Assembly: GCA_964426945.1 (NCBI GenBank)
Contig: CAYRSS010000018.1
Coordinates: forward strand, 6,947 to 70,946
Source: CAYRSS01 sp964426945
GTDB taxonomy: Bacteria > Planctomycetota > Phycisphaerae > UBA1845
Length of the DNA: 64,000 nucleotides
Direction of reading: 5' to 3'
Position 1 is the first letter of the stretch, and every line of letters begins with the position of its first letter. Below the pieces are notes generated by a model. That model saw nothing but the letters and a program-made list of their open reading frames with translations, made no database searches and was not told where the DNA came from. Both the position numbers and the translations under genes were made by a program. Of the stretch, positions 50,586-58,722 are shown in pieces.

Positions 50586-52910
50586 TCAGCGCGTCATGCG
50601 GACGAAATCAGACATGTCTACGTCGTCGTCGCCGTCGTAGTCGTAGCAACCGCAGCCCATGGCCGCGAGGCCGCCCGACGGTCCGGTCAGGCACGCCGCG
50701 AAGACTTCGTAGTTGTCGCCCGGCGCGCCGCGCATCTGGCATTCGTCCGGCGTGCCGTCGCCATCGCAATCGCTGCTGGTGCCTTCGACAATGTCGATCG
50801 TGTCGGCCAGCCCGTTCTGGTTGCAGTCGTCGTCGAGCCCGCCGGTCGCCAGCAGCGCATAACCCTGCGTACCGACGTTCACCGCGGGAGCCAGCACGCG
50901 CACCGTCCACTCGCCGAGGGCGGGGGACGCAATGTGAACTTGCTCGACGTTGTTGATCGCGTCGGCCGTGCCGCCGGTCTGCGAGACACCACCCGTGCCG
51001 AACTCATTGCCGAGATACACCTCGCCGCCGGGCGCGACGAGCTCCAGATCGAGGTTGTTGATCGCGGCGGGGCCGGTGCCGGTGCTCGCCGAGGCCGGTG
51101 GATCAGTCCACGCGAGCACGACCTTCAATACCTGCGACGAATCGGTCACATAGAGCGGATACGTCAACGGCGCCGCCCCCGTCGAGCGGCCGATGGCGTT
51201 GGGCAGATCATCGAGCACGGCGAGCCGGCGATCGTCGCCCGCGAAGTACAGCGCATCGTCCGCCAGCAGCCGCCCCCAACCTTCGGCAAACGACGGATAG
51301 CCCGTCTCGCCGGTCATGTCCGTACCCGCGGCGAGCAGTGTGGCCTTGATCAGCGCGGCGCTGGGGGTGAACCCGTCGGGCGCCTGCGGCGCGCCGCTCG
51401 GATAATAGCCCGCCATGTAGTACTGCCGCACCAGCATCGCGACACCGGCCACGGCGGGCGCGGCCATCGACGTGCCCGACATCTGCCGGGTGGCACACGT
51501 CGTCGAGCCGTTCCGCGACGAAGTCGTGAGGCGGCCGGGGGCGAAAAGCTCCGGCTTGCGGCGTCCATCCGCCGTCGGCCCCACGCCGCCGGAGTAGTGG
51601 TCCTGCTGACTCGGCGTGTCGTAGGTGGCCCCGACCGCAAGGCAGTTCTTGGCGTTCTCGGGGTTCTTCATCGCCGAGAGATTCGTCTCGGCAAAGATGA
51701 CGAGGTCGCCCTCCTCGTCATGCGCGAACGCGTCGACCGCGCGGGCCAGCGCGTTGTAGGAGGTCGTGTTGTCGTCGCCCCAGCTGTTGGTGTGGATGTG
51801 CGCGCCCTGCCCGTGGTGCTGCACCAGCAGCGTCGTCATGTCCGATTCGCTGAATGGATAGGAGGGCACCGTGTCGAACACCAGCCGCCCGGCGAAGGCG
51901 ATCCCGCGATTGTCGCCGTTCGATCCGTTATCGCCGACGGCCGTACCAGCCACGTGCGTGCCGTGTGCGTCCGAGCCGGTCGAGGTGTTGTACGCCAGAA
52001 TCTTGCGATGAGTCGGCCCGATCGGGGCGGTGTCGAAGAACGAGCAGTGGTTGATGTCGATGCGGCCGTCGACAATCGCCACGATCTGTCCGGCGCCGCT
52101 GAGCCCGGCATCGTGCAGCGGCGTGAAGTCGGGGACGTTGCTCTGAATGATCCAGCGCGTGGTGCTGTTTCGCAGCGTCAGTTCGGGCGCGTGTTCGATG
52201 TACTGCACGGGCGGCAGCTCGGCCAGCCCGGCGGCATCCGCGAGGCGCATCCCCACCGTCAGCACCACCTGCCCACCGACGCGCGACTCGCGATGCACGA
52301 CGCCACCGGGCAGCGCCTGCGCCGCCTTCACGACATCGGCCGCATCCTCGCCCGCGAACAGCGTCACCAGGAGGACCGCCTCGCCCCGCTCCGCCGCGGC
52401 CCGACGTGCCTCATCGGCGAAGCTGCGCGTGGGCAACTCGGGATCGAGCTTCCACGCGTTGTCCCACGCGCCGATCCAGTGCACGAAGGGCAGGGCCGCC
52501 AGCTTGGCGGCGTCGACCTCGGCCAGCGTGACGATGTAAGCGAAATCGGGCAGGTAATCGCCCAGGCGCACCCCCGCCGCTCCCAGGTCCGCCCGCTTCG
52601 CCGGGGTGATCGGCCCGGTGAGCTGCAGGACGAACCGGCCCGGCTGACCCGCGAACCGCGGCGCATCGTGAGCGGCGTCGTAGCCACGGCTCGTGTCGAC
52701 CGCGCCGCCGGCCACGAAGACTGCGGCGGGCGGGGCAACTTGGTCGACCCCGGCGGCGCCAGCCTTGGCGGCGAAGAGACAGGCCATCGCGCCAATCAGC
52801 AGAGTTTTCCTATTGTGAAATCTCGGGCGGCCGGAGGCTGCGGAGTTGCAAGTGGAATGACGCCCGCGCCCGACCCCGCGAAGGGGTGCATCCGTGACAA
52901 GCATGAACAC
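50586..52910 (-). CDS. Exported subtilisin-like serine protease (S8)
   Basis: A 774-aa protease. The ATG at 52908-52910 has GAGG 8 nt upstream, but the first 35 residues are unusual before the signal-like segment KTLLIGAMACLFAAKAGA. An inhibitor-like prodomain (FVLQLTGPITPAKRADLGAAG) is followed by the catalytic triad: Asp in IVAIVDGRIDINH, His in DAHGTHVAGTAVG, Ser in MSGTSMAAPAVAG. A proprotein-convertase-like P domain (VVLAWTDPPAS ... INNLDLELVAPGG) and the C-terminal repeats DDDCNQNGLADTIDI, DCDGDGTPDECQ and YDYDGDDDVDMSDFVRM complete it. The EF-hand-like tail again matches other exported proteins of the window. The role is extracellular proteolysis; the substrate is unknown. Confidence 0.9.
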   Translation of the reverse strand: MFMLVTDAPLRGVGRGRHSTCNSAASGRPRFHNRKTLLIGAMACLFAAKAGAAGVDQVAPPAAVFVAGGAVDTSRGYDAAHDAPRFAGQPGRFVLQLTGPITPAKRADLGAAGVRLGDYLPDFAYIVTLAEVDAAKLAALPFVHWIGAWDNAWKLDPELPTRSFADEARRAAAERGEAVLLVTLFAGEDAADVVKAAQALPGGVVHRESRVGGQVVLTVGMRLADAAGLAELPPVQYIEHAPELTLRNSTTRWIIQSNVPDFTPLHDAGLSGAGQIVAIVDGRIDINHCSFFDTAPIGPTHRKILAYNTSTGSDAHGTHVAGTAVGDNGSNGDNRGIAFAGRLVFDTVPSYPFSESDMTTLLVQHHGQGAHIHTNSWGDDNTTSYNALARAVDAFAHDEEGDLVIFAETNLSAMKNPENAKNCLAVGATYDTPSQQDHYSGGVGPTADGRRKPELFAPGRLTTSSRNGSTTCATRQMSGTSMAAPAVAGVAMLVRQYYMAGYYPSGAPQAPDGFTPSAALIKATLLAAGTDMTGETGYPSFAEGWGRLLADDALYFAGDDRRLAVLDDLPNAIGRSTGAAPLTYPLYVTDSSQVLKVVLAWTDPPASASTGTGPAAINNLDLELVAPGGEVYLGNEFGTGGVSQTGGTADAINNVEQVHIASPALGEWTVRVLAPAVNVGTQGYALLATGGLDDDCNQNGLADTIDIVEGTSSDCDGDGTPDECQMRGAPGDNYEVFAACLTGPSGGLAAMGCGCYDYDGDDDVDMSDFVRMTR

Positions 52911-53389
52911 GACCTCGCGCCGGCAGGCGGGGCGCAGACGCCGGGAGACCGGCCGCGGCGCCCCTCCGGCCGCGTGTCAGTTGGAATCCAGGGAGATTCG
53001 TGGCGCCCCGCGGCGGCGCGACCGGCGCCGAGGTCCGCAGACCCCGGAAAAACCCGCGCCCGGCACTACCCACCGAAGCCCGCCCCGCCGTCCGGTCCGA
53101 ACCACGCACGGTCCGAAAAGACGGGCAAGCCCACCGCGAGAGCAAGGTCGTATCCTAGTCGATTGCGGCGGGCCGATTCAAGGGAACGTCCGAAAAGAGT
53201 GATGGTTGCGCGAGTCAGCACCGCCTTTTTATAAGTCCTTTTTGCTCGGCCGCGGCGCGGGTCCTTGGCTTGGCACCCCGCCGACCGGGTTGCGCACTCC
53301 GCCGCACGCTGCTACGATGCCCCCAACGAGCCGGCCGGCACTGCGGCCGGGCGAATCCGCAGGCTTCCATCAGGACTGGAGAACGCACC
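52911..53389. other. 479-bp divergent intergenic region
   Basis: This region lies between the divergent protease and purC genes. It holds the proposed purC promoter (53290-53318). No further gene, repeat or strong hairpin was seen. A short AT-rich patch (TTTTTATAAGTCCTTTTTG near 53222-53242) is unusual here and may belong to a promoter of one of the two genes. Confidence 0.4.
53290..53318 (+). promoter_or_regulatory. Sigma-70-type promoter for purC
   Basis: TTGCGC (53290-53295) and TACGAT (53313-53318, preceded by GC) are spaced by 17 bp, 72 nt upstream of the purC ATG. Confidence 0.4.
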
Positions 53390-54295
53390 ATGACCGCGAC
53401 CGCCGCACCCGTCGCCCAAACCAGCATTCCGGGGCTGCCCTGTCGCCGGGGCAAAGTCCGCGACGTGTACGACCTGGGCAGCGAACTGCTGCTCGTCGCG
53501 ACCGATCGGATCAGCGCTTACGACGTCGTGCTGCCCACGCCGATCCCGGGCAAGGGGGCGATGCTGACCGCCCTGTCGAAGTTCTGGTTCGGCCTGCTCG
53601 ACCGCGAGATGCCGCATCATTTCATCGGCGTCGTGCAGGACCAGGCTCCGCCTGCGCCGATCGACCTGAAGCCCTACCTCGATCAGCTCCGCGGCCGGAC
53701 CACGCGCTGCCGCAAGACGAAGGTTGTGCCGATCGAGTGCGTGGTGCGCGGCTACCTCGCCGGCTCCGGATGGAAGGAGTATCGCCAGACGGGGATGGTC
53801 TGCGGGGTGAAGCTGCCGAGCGGGCTCAAGCAGTGCGACCGCCTCCCCGAGCCGATCTTCACCCCCGCCACCAAGGCAGAGACCGGCCACGATGAGAACA
53901 TCAGCTTCGACCAGGCCAGCGAAGTGGCCGGGCGCGACGTGATGACCCTGCTCCGCGACCGCAGCCTGGCGATCTACAACCGCGCGGCCGACCACGCCCG
54001 GGCCCGCGGCATCATCATCGCCGACACCAAGTTCGAATTTGGCCGCCTCGGCGAAGAGCTGCTGCTGATCGACGAGGTTCTCACACCTGATTCCTCTCGC
54101 TTCTGGCCCGCCGACAAGTACGAGCCCGGCCGCGACCAGGACAGCTTCGACAAGCAGTTCGTCCGCAACTACCTGAGCACGCTGGTCGAGGCCGGCAAGT
54201 GGGACAAGACCCCGCCCGGCCCGGATCTGCCGGCAGACATCGTCTCGGGCACGGCCGCAAAGTACCGCGAGGCGGTCGAGCGGTTGAGTGCGTGA
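53390..54295 (+). CDS. purC: PurC, SAICAR synthase
   Basis: A 301-aa phosphoribosylaminoimidazole-succinocarboxamide synthase of the longer (about 300-residue, yeast-ADE1-like) type. ATG 53390 follows GGAG with 8-nt spacing; the in-frame upstream extension is Arg-rich and rejected. Motifs: CRRGKVRDVYDLG (ATP loop), LVATDRISAYDVVLP, IPGKGAMLTALSKFWF, VVPIECVVRGYLAGSGWKEY, FTPATKAETGHDENI, IIADTKFEFG, LIDEVLTPDSSRFWP. It performs step eight of purine synthesis in the cytosol. No other pur genes are nearby. Confidence 0.94.
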   Translation: MTATAAPVAQTSIPGLPCRRGKVRDVYDLGSELLLVATDRISAYDVVLPTPIPGKGAMLTALSKFWFGLLDREMPHHFIGVVQDQAPPAPIDLKPYLDQLRGRTTRCRKTKVVPIECVVRGYLAGSGWKEYRQTGMVCGVKLPSGLKQCDRLPEPIFTPATKAETGHDENISFDQASEVAGRDVMTLLRDRSLAIYNRAADHARARGIIIADTKFEFGRLGEELLLIDEVLTPDSSRFWPADKYEPGRDQDSFDKQFVRNYLSTLVEAGKWDKTPPGPDLPADIVSGTAAKYREAVERLSA

Positions 54296-54314
54296 CGGAG
54301 ACGCTGCCTGGGCG

Positions 54315-54329
54315 GGATTCCGGGAATCC
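54315..54329 (+). terminator. Small stem-loop behind purC
   Basis: GGATTC-CGG-GAATCC starts 20 nt after the purC stop. The 6-bp stem lacks a T-tract, so it is only a weak candidate terminator. It also lies just upstream of the tetR promoter. Confidence 0.25.
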
Positions 54330-54341
54330 GTCCGAGTGGCC

Positions 54342-54370
54342 TTGACACGCGGCCCGCTACTTGATTGAAT
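54342..54370 (+). promoter_or_regulatory. Consensus promoter of the TetR gene
   Basis: TTGACA (54342-54347, perfect -35) and TTGAAT (54365-54370) are separated by 17 bp. The -10 sits inside the palindrome at 54361-54380, so a bound repressor would block RNA polymerase. The predicted transcript would start about 12 nt before the ATG at 54389. Confidence 0.65.
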
Positions 54371-54380
54371 GTTCAATCAA
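54361..54380. promoter_or_regulatory. TetR-type operator palindrome
   Basis: TTGATTGAATGTTCAATCAA is a 9-bp perfect inverted repeat with a 2-bp centre. Its form (TTGAxxxAAxxTTxxxTCAA-like) is typical of TetR/LmrA-family operators, and it overlaps the -10 of the promoter in front of the TetR gene: autorepression is the simplest reading. Confidence 0.75.
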
Positions 54381-54388
54381 GTAGCCGG

Positions 54389-55012
54389 ATGAGCCCGACT
54401 GACACCCGAGAACGAATCCTCGACGCGGCCGCCAGGCTTTTTCACGAGCAGGGGTACAACGCTACCGGCATTGCGACCATTCTCCGCGAGGCGAAGGTCA
54501 ACGCCGGCAGCCTGTATCACTTCTTCCCGGGCAAGGAAGCCCTGCTCGTGGGGGTGCTGGAGCGGTACGTGGGGATGCTGCGCCCCTGCGTGACCGACCA
54601 CGCCGAGGCGGCGACCAACGACCCGATCGACCGGGTCTTCGCCCTGCTCGGGTTCTACCGGGAGGGGCTCGTTCAGACCGGCTGCGCGATGGGCTGTCCC
54701 ATCGGCAACCTGGCCCTGGAGCTGGCGGACGATCACGCCGAGATCCGCGGCCTGATCGACCGGAACTTCCGCAACTGGATCGGCGTCGTCCAAGGCTGGC
54801 TGGACGCGGCCGGCGAACGACTGCCGGAGGGAACTGATCGCGCCGGGCTGGCCCAGTTCGTCCTCACCGTGATGGAAGGGGGCATCATGCAGGCCCGCGC
54901 CGCCCGCGACCTTTGCCCCTTCGACGCCTCGGTCGCGCAGCTCCGAGCTTACTTCGACGCGTTGCTCGCCAGCGCTCGGCGGGAACAATCGACCCAGCCC
55001 GAAGGCTCATGA
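54389..55012 (+). CDS. TetR-family regulator (LmrA/YxaF type)
   Basis: A 207-aa regulator. The ATG at 54389 was chosen since an earlier TTG (54365) lies within the operator/-10. The N-terminal HTH is clear: RERILDAAARLFHEQGYNATGIATILREAKVNAGSLYHFFPGKEALL. The C-terminal effector domain has TGCAMGCPIGNLALELAD, typical of the LmrA/YxaF subgroup. It probably represses its own gene and the following DUF1761 and SRPBCC genes (46- and 68-nt gaps, same strand). The effector is unknown; the cysteines in GCAMGCP might respond to oxidants, but this is speculation. Confidence 0.92.
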   Translation: MSPTDTRERILDAAARLFHEQGYNATGIATILREAKVNAGSLYHFFPGKEALLVGVLERYVGMLRPCVTDHAEAATNDPIDRVFALLGFYREGLVQTGCAMGCPIGNLALELADDHAEIRGLIDRNFRNWIGVVQGWLDAAGERLPEGTDRAGLAQFVLTVMEGGIMQARAARDLCPFDASVAQLRAYFDALLASARREQSTQPEGS

Positions 55013-55058
55013 CGCGTCTGCGGACGCGCCGCTTCTCGCAACGAACAGGAGATGAACC

Positions 55059-55487
55059 GTGCCGACAATCACCTTTGATGACGTCAACGTCTGGGCCGTG
55101 CTCGTGGCCGGCGTCGCGACCTTTCTGATCGGCGGCCTGTGGTACACCGCCCTCTTCGGTCGCAAGTGGCAGCAGCTTCAGGGCTTCAGCGAAGAACAGG
55201 TCAAGCAGATGCAGGCGACGCGGCCACCGCCGGTGTTCTTCGGCATCATGATCGCCTGCTACCTCGTGCTGGCGCTGGTCGTCTCGCTGCTGGCGGGGCT
55301 GTCGGGGGTGACCTCCGCGGCCGGAGGCGTGGTGCTCGGGGTGATTCTGTGGCTCGGGCCGACGGCGGCGCTGAAGCTGACCGACCACAACGCCTCGTTC
55401 AAGCCGCATGCGCTCTACGCCATAGACGCCGGCTTTCAACTGATCGCGCTGGTCGTCACCGGCGCGATCATCGGCGGCTGGCGCTGA
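55059..55487 (+). CDS. DUF1761 membrane protein
   Basis: A 142-aa protein with four membrane helices; GTG start at 55059 after AGGAGATG. The DUF1761 pattern is seen: VLVAGVATFLIGGLWYTALFGRKWQQ, FFGIMIACYLVLALVVSLLAG, GVVLGVILWLGPTAALKLTDH, YAIDAGFQLIALVVTGAIIGGWR. The family's function is unknown. Its place between tetR and SRPBCC suggests a common regulon. Confidence 0.88.
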   Translation: MPTITFDDVNVWAVLVAGVATFLIGGLWYTALFGRKWQQLQGFSEEQVKQMQATRPPPVFFGIMIACYLVLALVVSLLAGLSGVTSAAGGVVLGVILWLGPTAALKLTDHNASFKPHALYAIDAGFQLIALVVTGAIIGGWR

Positions 55488-55555
55488 CGCACGCCGCAAC
55501 CGCGCCGACGTACGGCTTTCTGCTTCAATCGTCAGAAGAACCGGAGGAACGTCCG

Positions 55556-56632
55556 ATGACCCGTATCTCGCTCTCGTGGATGCCGCTTCTGGCGGCGCTG
55601 GCCGGTGGAACCCTGTTCGTGACCTCGCTGCGGGCGCAGGACACGCCGACTCCCGCGGCCGAAACCCCGGCCGCCAACTCAGGCCCCGGCGACCGCATCC
55701 TCCGCCACGAGGCGGTGGTCGACGCCCCGGTGGAAGAAGTCTGGAAGGCGTTCACCACGAAGGAGGGCGTCCAGTCGTGGATGGTGCCGCTGGCCGAGGC
55801 CGACTTCCGCCTCGGCGGCACCCTGAAAACCAACTACAACGCGCAGGGCACGATCGGCGACGAGGGCACGATCACCCAGCATATCCTCGGGTATGAGCCG
55901 ATGCGCGTCCTCGTCTGGCAGGCATCGCCGCCGGCCAACGCGCCACAGTTCATCAAAGTCGCCTGTCAAGGATGGGCCGTGATCCGGTTTGACGAGTTGA
56001 GCCCGCGGCGCACGCGCGTCACGGTGACCGGCTGCGGCTATGGCACCGGCCCGGACTGGGACAAAGCCCTCGAGTTCTTCGACCGCGGCAACGCGTGGAC
56101 GCTGCAGCAGCTTCAGAAGCGATTTGCTGACGCCGAGGCCGATCGCCGGGCGAAGCGCGTGCTCGAACTCTACGCGGCCTGCGCCGGCGGCGATTTCGTG
56201 CATGAGGCCGAGCGCCCGGACGGCGGCGTGTTCCGTTCGCGGGGCCGGTACGAAGTGGTGGACGGCACGACGGTGTCGGCCGATTCGTGGCTTGGCAACC
56301 AGGACGGCATGACCTTCCACGGCCGGACGATCCTCTACCGCGACCCGGAGACGCGTGAGGCTCGCTTCATGAACTTCGGCGAGCGCGGCAGCATCGCCCG
56401 CGGCGCGATGCACCTGGCCGACGACAACCGCGTAGTCTATGACTGGCTGATGATCGGCGCCGACGGCGGGCGCAAGCTCTACCATGTCGAGGTGACCTTT
56501 GAGGGCCCGGACGCGTACGTCTTTCGCCTGTGGGACTCGGCTGCGGCCGCCGCCGAAGGGAAGAAGCCCGGCGTCGAGGCGAGACACGTGCGGGTGGCGA
56601 ATTTGCCGGACGGGTTTGAGGTGAAGAAGTAG
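55556..56632 (+). CDS. Exported SRPBCC (AHSA1/START-like) domain protein
   Basis: A 358-aa protein. The ATG at 55556 lies 8 nt after GGAGG. A signal peptide ends near VTSLRAQDT. Residues about 45-200 form an SRPBCC/AHSA1-type ligand-binding fold (VVDAPVEEVWKAFTTKEGVQSWMVP, ADFRLGGTLKTNY, TRVTVTGCGYGTGPDWDKALEFF). The C-terminal half (about 205-358) adds a second beta-rich domain (GRYEVVDGTTVSADSWLG ... YHVEVTFEGPDAYVFRLW). It probably binds a hydrophobic molecule in the periplasm. It is likely part of the tetR regulon. Confidence 0.82.
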   Translation: MTRISLSWMPLLAALAGGTLFVTSLRAQDTPTPAAETPAANSGPGDRILRHEAVVDAPVEEVWKAFTTKEGVQSWMVPLAEADFRLGGTLKTNYNAQGTIGDEGTITQHILGYEPMRVLVWQASPPANAPQFIKVACQGWAVIRFDELSPRRTRVTVTGCGYGTGPDWDKALEFFDRGNAWTLQQLQKRFADAEADRRAKRVLELYAACAGGDFVHEAERPDGGVFRSRGRYEVVDGTTVSADSWLGNQDGMTFHGRTILYRDPETREARFMNFGERGSIARGAMHLADDNRVVYDWLMIGADGGRKLYHVEVTFEGPDAYVFRLWDSAAAAAEGKKPGVEARHVRVANLPDGFEVKK

Positions 56633-56758
56633 CGGGTGGCGAGTGGCGAGTTGGGAGTTGCTGGTTGCAAGCTCTGTGCGGCCAGCCGGAGCGCGGTGCG
56701 GGGAGGCAGTGGCCGGGTTCCCTTGATTCGCACCCCATGCGGATGCTAGGCTCCCTGC

Positions 56759-57166
56759 ATGCTACGGGCCGGGTTCCGCACCATCCTCTGCTGCCTGCTC
56801 ACCGGGCTCTGCCCCGGCTTGCGGCTGCTGGCCGTCGACATGCACGCCGACGACCACTCGATCGGCCATGACGAGCACCATGCGGATCACGACCACTTCC
56901 ACGACGACCACCACGTTCCCCATCACAATCACGACAGCAACGGAGCGCCGATTCCCGTGTCGCTCGACCAGGTCAACCTGGCGACACAGCGGTCAGGGCC
57001 GGCGTTGTTCGGGCCGCCCGGGCCTGCTCCGTTGTTTCTGATGGCCGCCCTGCCGGCCGCCGATGGCGACGCCGGCAGTACCGAAACGGCCGAGCGATCT
57101 CCAGAAACCCGCTTCGCGATACCAGCCCGTCCCCGCCCGGGGGACATTCTGCGCCTTCGGATCTGA
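56759..57166 (+). CDS. His-rich exported protein, metal-efflux leader gene
   Basis: A 135-aa protein with a hydrophobic N-terminal segment (MLRAGFRTILCCLLTGLCPGLRLL). Residues 27-60 are extremely rich in His and Asp (HADDHSIGHDEHHADHDHFH then HHVPHHNHD), a strong indication of metal binding (Zn, Ni, Co or Cu). It resembles the small His-rich proteins that head planctomycete heavy-metal RND operons. It lies 152 nt upstream of the membrane-fusion-protein gene. The start has no strong ribosome-binding site. Confidence 0.7.
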   Translation: MLRAGFRTILCCLLTGLCPGLRLLAVDMHADDHSIGHDEHHADHDHFHDDHHVPHHNHDSNGAPIPVSLDQVNLATQRSGPALFGPPGPAPLFLMAALPAADGDAGSTETAERSPETRFAIPARPRPGDILRLRI

Positions 57167-57318
57167 TTCTCCCCTCTCGCCTCGTCTCGACTGGCAGGCC
57201 TGCCGCTGCGCGCCCTCGCGGCACCTGTCGCGAATGGTGATGCGCCGTACGCCGGTCCCCTGATCACACTGAAATCTGGTTCTTCCGCCATTCGGCGTCT
57301 TCTGTCGGAGCTACCGTC

Positions 57319-58722
57319 ATGGATACCAGCCTGCGCTGGGCCGTCATCCTTCTGTTGCTGTGCGCGGTCGGCTGCGATTCGCGCCGCGGGGAGGCCGATC
57401 CCGAAGCCCTGTCCACGCCGGCCCCACCGCCGACCAACCGCATCGATCTGCCGCCCGGGGTGAGGGCCAACCTGGGGATCACCTTCGCCCGCGTCGAGCC
57501 GCGCCACGTAGCGCGGACGCTGCGAGTCCCCGGACGGTTCGAACTCATGCCCGACAGTCGGCGCGAACACCGCAGCGTCCTGCGAGGCCGAATCGAAATG
57601 CGCATCCAGCCGTTCGATGCGGTTCAACCGGGCGACGTGCTCTACACGCTCGATTCACCTGATTGGAGCGAGTTGCAGAATCGGATCAGCGACACCCGCG
57701 CCCAACTCGTCACGGCCCTTGCCCGCGCCGAGGGAATTGAGCCGCTGCTGGCCGCCCATGAGCAACATCACAGAGCACTCGATGCCGCCGTCGCGATCTG
57801 GCGTGAGCGGCTGAGTCAGCTGCGCGAATCGCGCGAAGCAGGGGTGGTGACCGTCGACGAGATCGCCCGAACGGAGGCGGCGCTGGCCTCGGCCCGGGCC
57901 GAACTTGCGGAGGCCGCAGAGCGCGAGGCGGAACTGCGGGCGCGGCAGGGCGAGGTTGCGGCGGAGCTCGTCGCCGCACGCGAGCGGGTGGCACTCCTGC
58001 TGACGAACGCAAGCACGCTGCTCGGCGTTCCGGTGGAGGAGCTCGCCGACGAACGGGAAGGCGTGCCCGCGTGGCGAAGCATCTCGATCATTGAAGTGCG
58101 GGCCGGTGCGCCCGGCGTGGTCGAGCAGGTCCTGTTGCCCGACGGCTCCTGGGTCGAGCAGGGCGGGCTCGTGCTTTCGACCATTCGGCCCGAACGGCTC
58201 TGGTTTCGGGCCCGCGCCCAGCAGAGCGACCTGGGCCACCTTCAGGAAGGGCTGCCGGGCACCATCATCCCGCCGCCAGGCGGGAGCATTTCCGCCACGG
58301 CGACGATGGCAGGCGCCGTACGGCTGGACCTCACGGCTCAGGCCGACGAGCGCCTGATCGACGTGCTGCTCGTACCAGACGACCTTCAGCCCTGGGCGCG
58401 GTCCGGCGTCGCGGGGCACCTGGAAATCGTCATCGCGGGCACCTCGTCACCGGAGCTGGCGGTGCCGATCGGCGCCACGATTCGTGACGGCCTGGAAACC
58501 GTGCTCTTCCGCCGCGACCCAGCCAACCCGAACAAGGTGATCCGCATCGAGGCCGATCTCGGTGTGTCCGACGGCCGCTGGGTGGTGCTCCAGAGCGGCG
58601 TGCGCGAGGGCGACGAGGTGGTGCTCGGCGGGATCTACCCGTTGATGCTGGCGACTTCAGGCAGCGCGCAGAAAGGTGGGCACTTCCACGCCGACGGCAC
58701 CTGGCACGAGGGGGACAAGTGA
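57319..58722 (+). CDS. RND efflux membrane-fusion (adaptor) lipoprotein
   Basis: A 467-aa adaptor. The ATG at 57319 is preceded by GGAG. A lipobox (LLLLCAVGC, modified Cys19) anchors it. Barrel-sandwich/lipoyl-like segments (RGRIEMRIQPFDAVQPGDVLYTLDSPDWSE and IIEVRAGAPGVVEQVLLPDGSWVEQGGLV) flank a long coiled-coil hairpin (about 115-245). The beta-barrel and membrane-proximal domains follow, with an acidic/His-containing tail (KGGHFHADGTWHEGDK). It links the inner-membrane pump to an outer-membrane channel. Its stop overlaps the pump start (TGATG). Confidence 0.9.
   Translation: MDTSLRWAVILLLLCAVGCDSRRGEADPEALSTPAPPPTNRIDLPPGVRANLGITFARVEPRHVARTLRVPGRFELMPDSRREHRSVLRGRIEMRIQPFDAVQPGDVLYTLDSPDWSELQNRISDTRAQLVTALARAEGIEPLLAAHEQHHRALDAAVAIWRERLSQLRESREAGVVTVDEIARTEAALASARAELAEAAEREAELRARQGEVAAELVAARERVALLLTNASTLLGVPVEELADEREGVPAWRSISIIEVRAGAPGVVEQVLLPDGSWVEQGGLVLSTIRPERLWFRARAQQSDLGHLQEGLPGTIIPPPGGSISATATMAGAVRLDLTAQADERLIDVLLVPDDLQPWARSGVAGHLEIVIAGTSSPELAVPIGATIRDGLETVLFRRDPANPNKVIRIEADLGVSDGRWVVLQSGVREGDEVVLGGIYPLMLATSGSAQKGGHFHADGTWHEGDK

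Noticed and set aside
50481..53234. A 917-codon open frame on the plus strand opposite the subtilase
   Set aside because: Composition is an Arg/Ala/Gly-rich shadow; the catalytic triad on the minus strand settles the coding strand.
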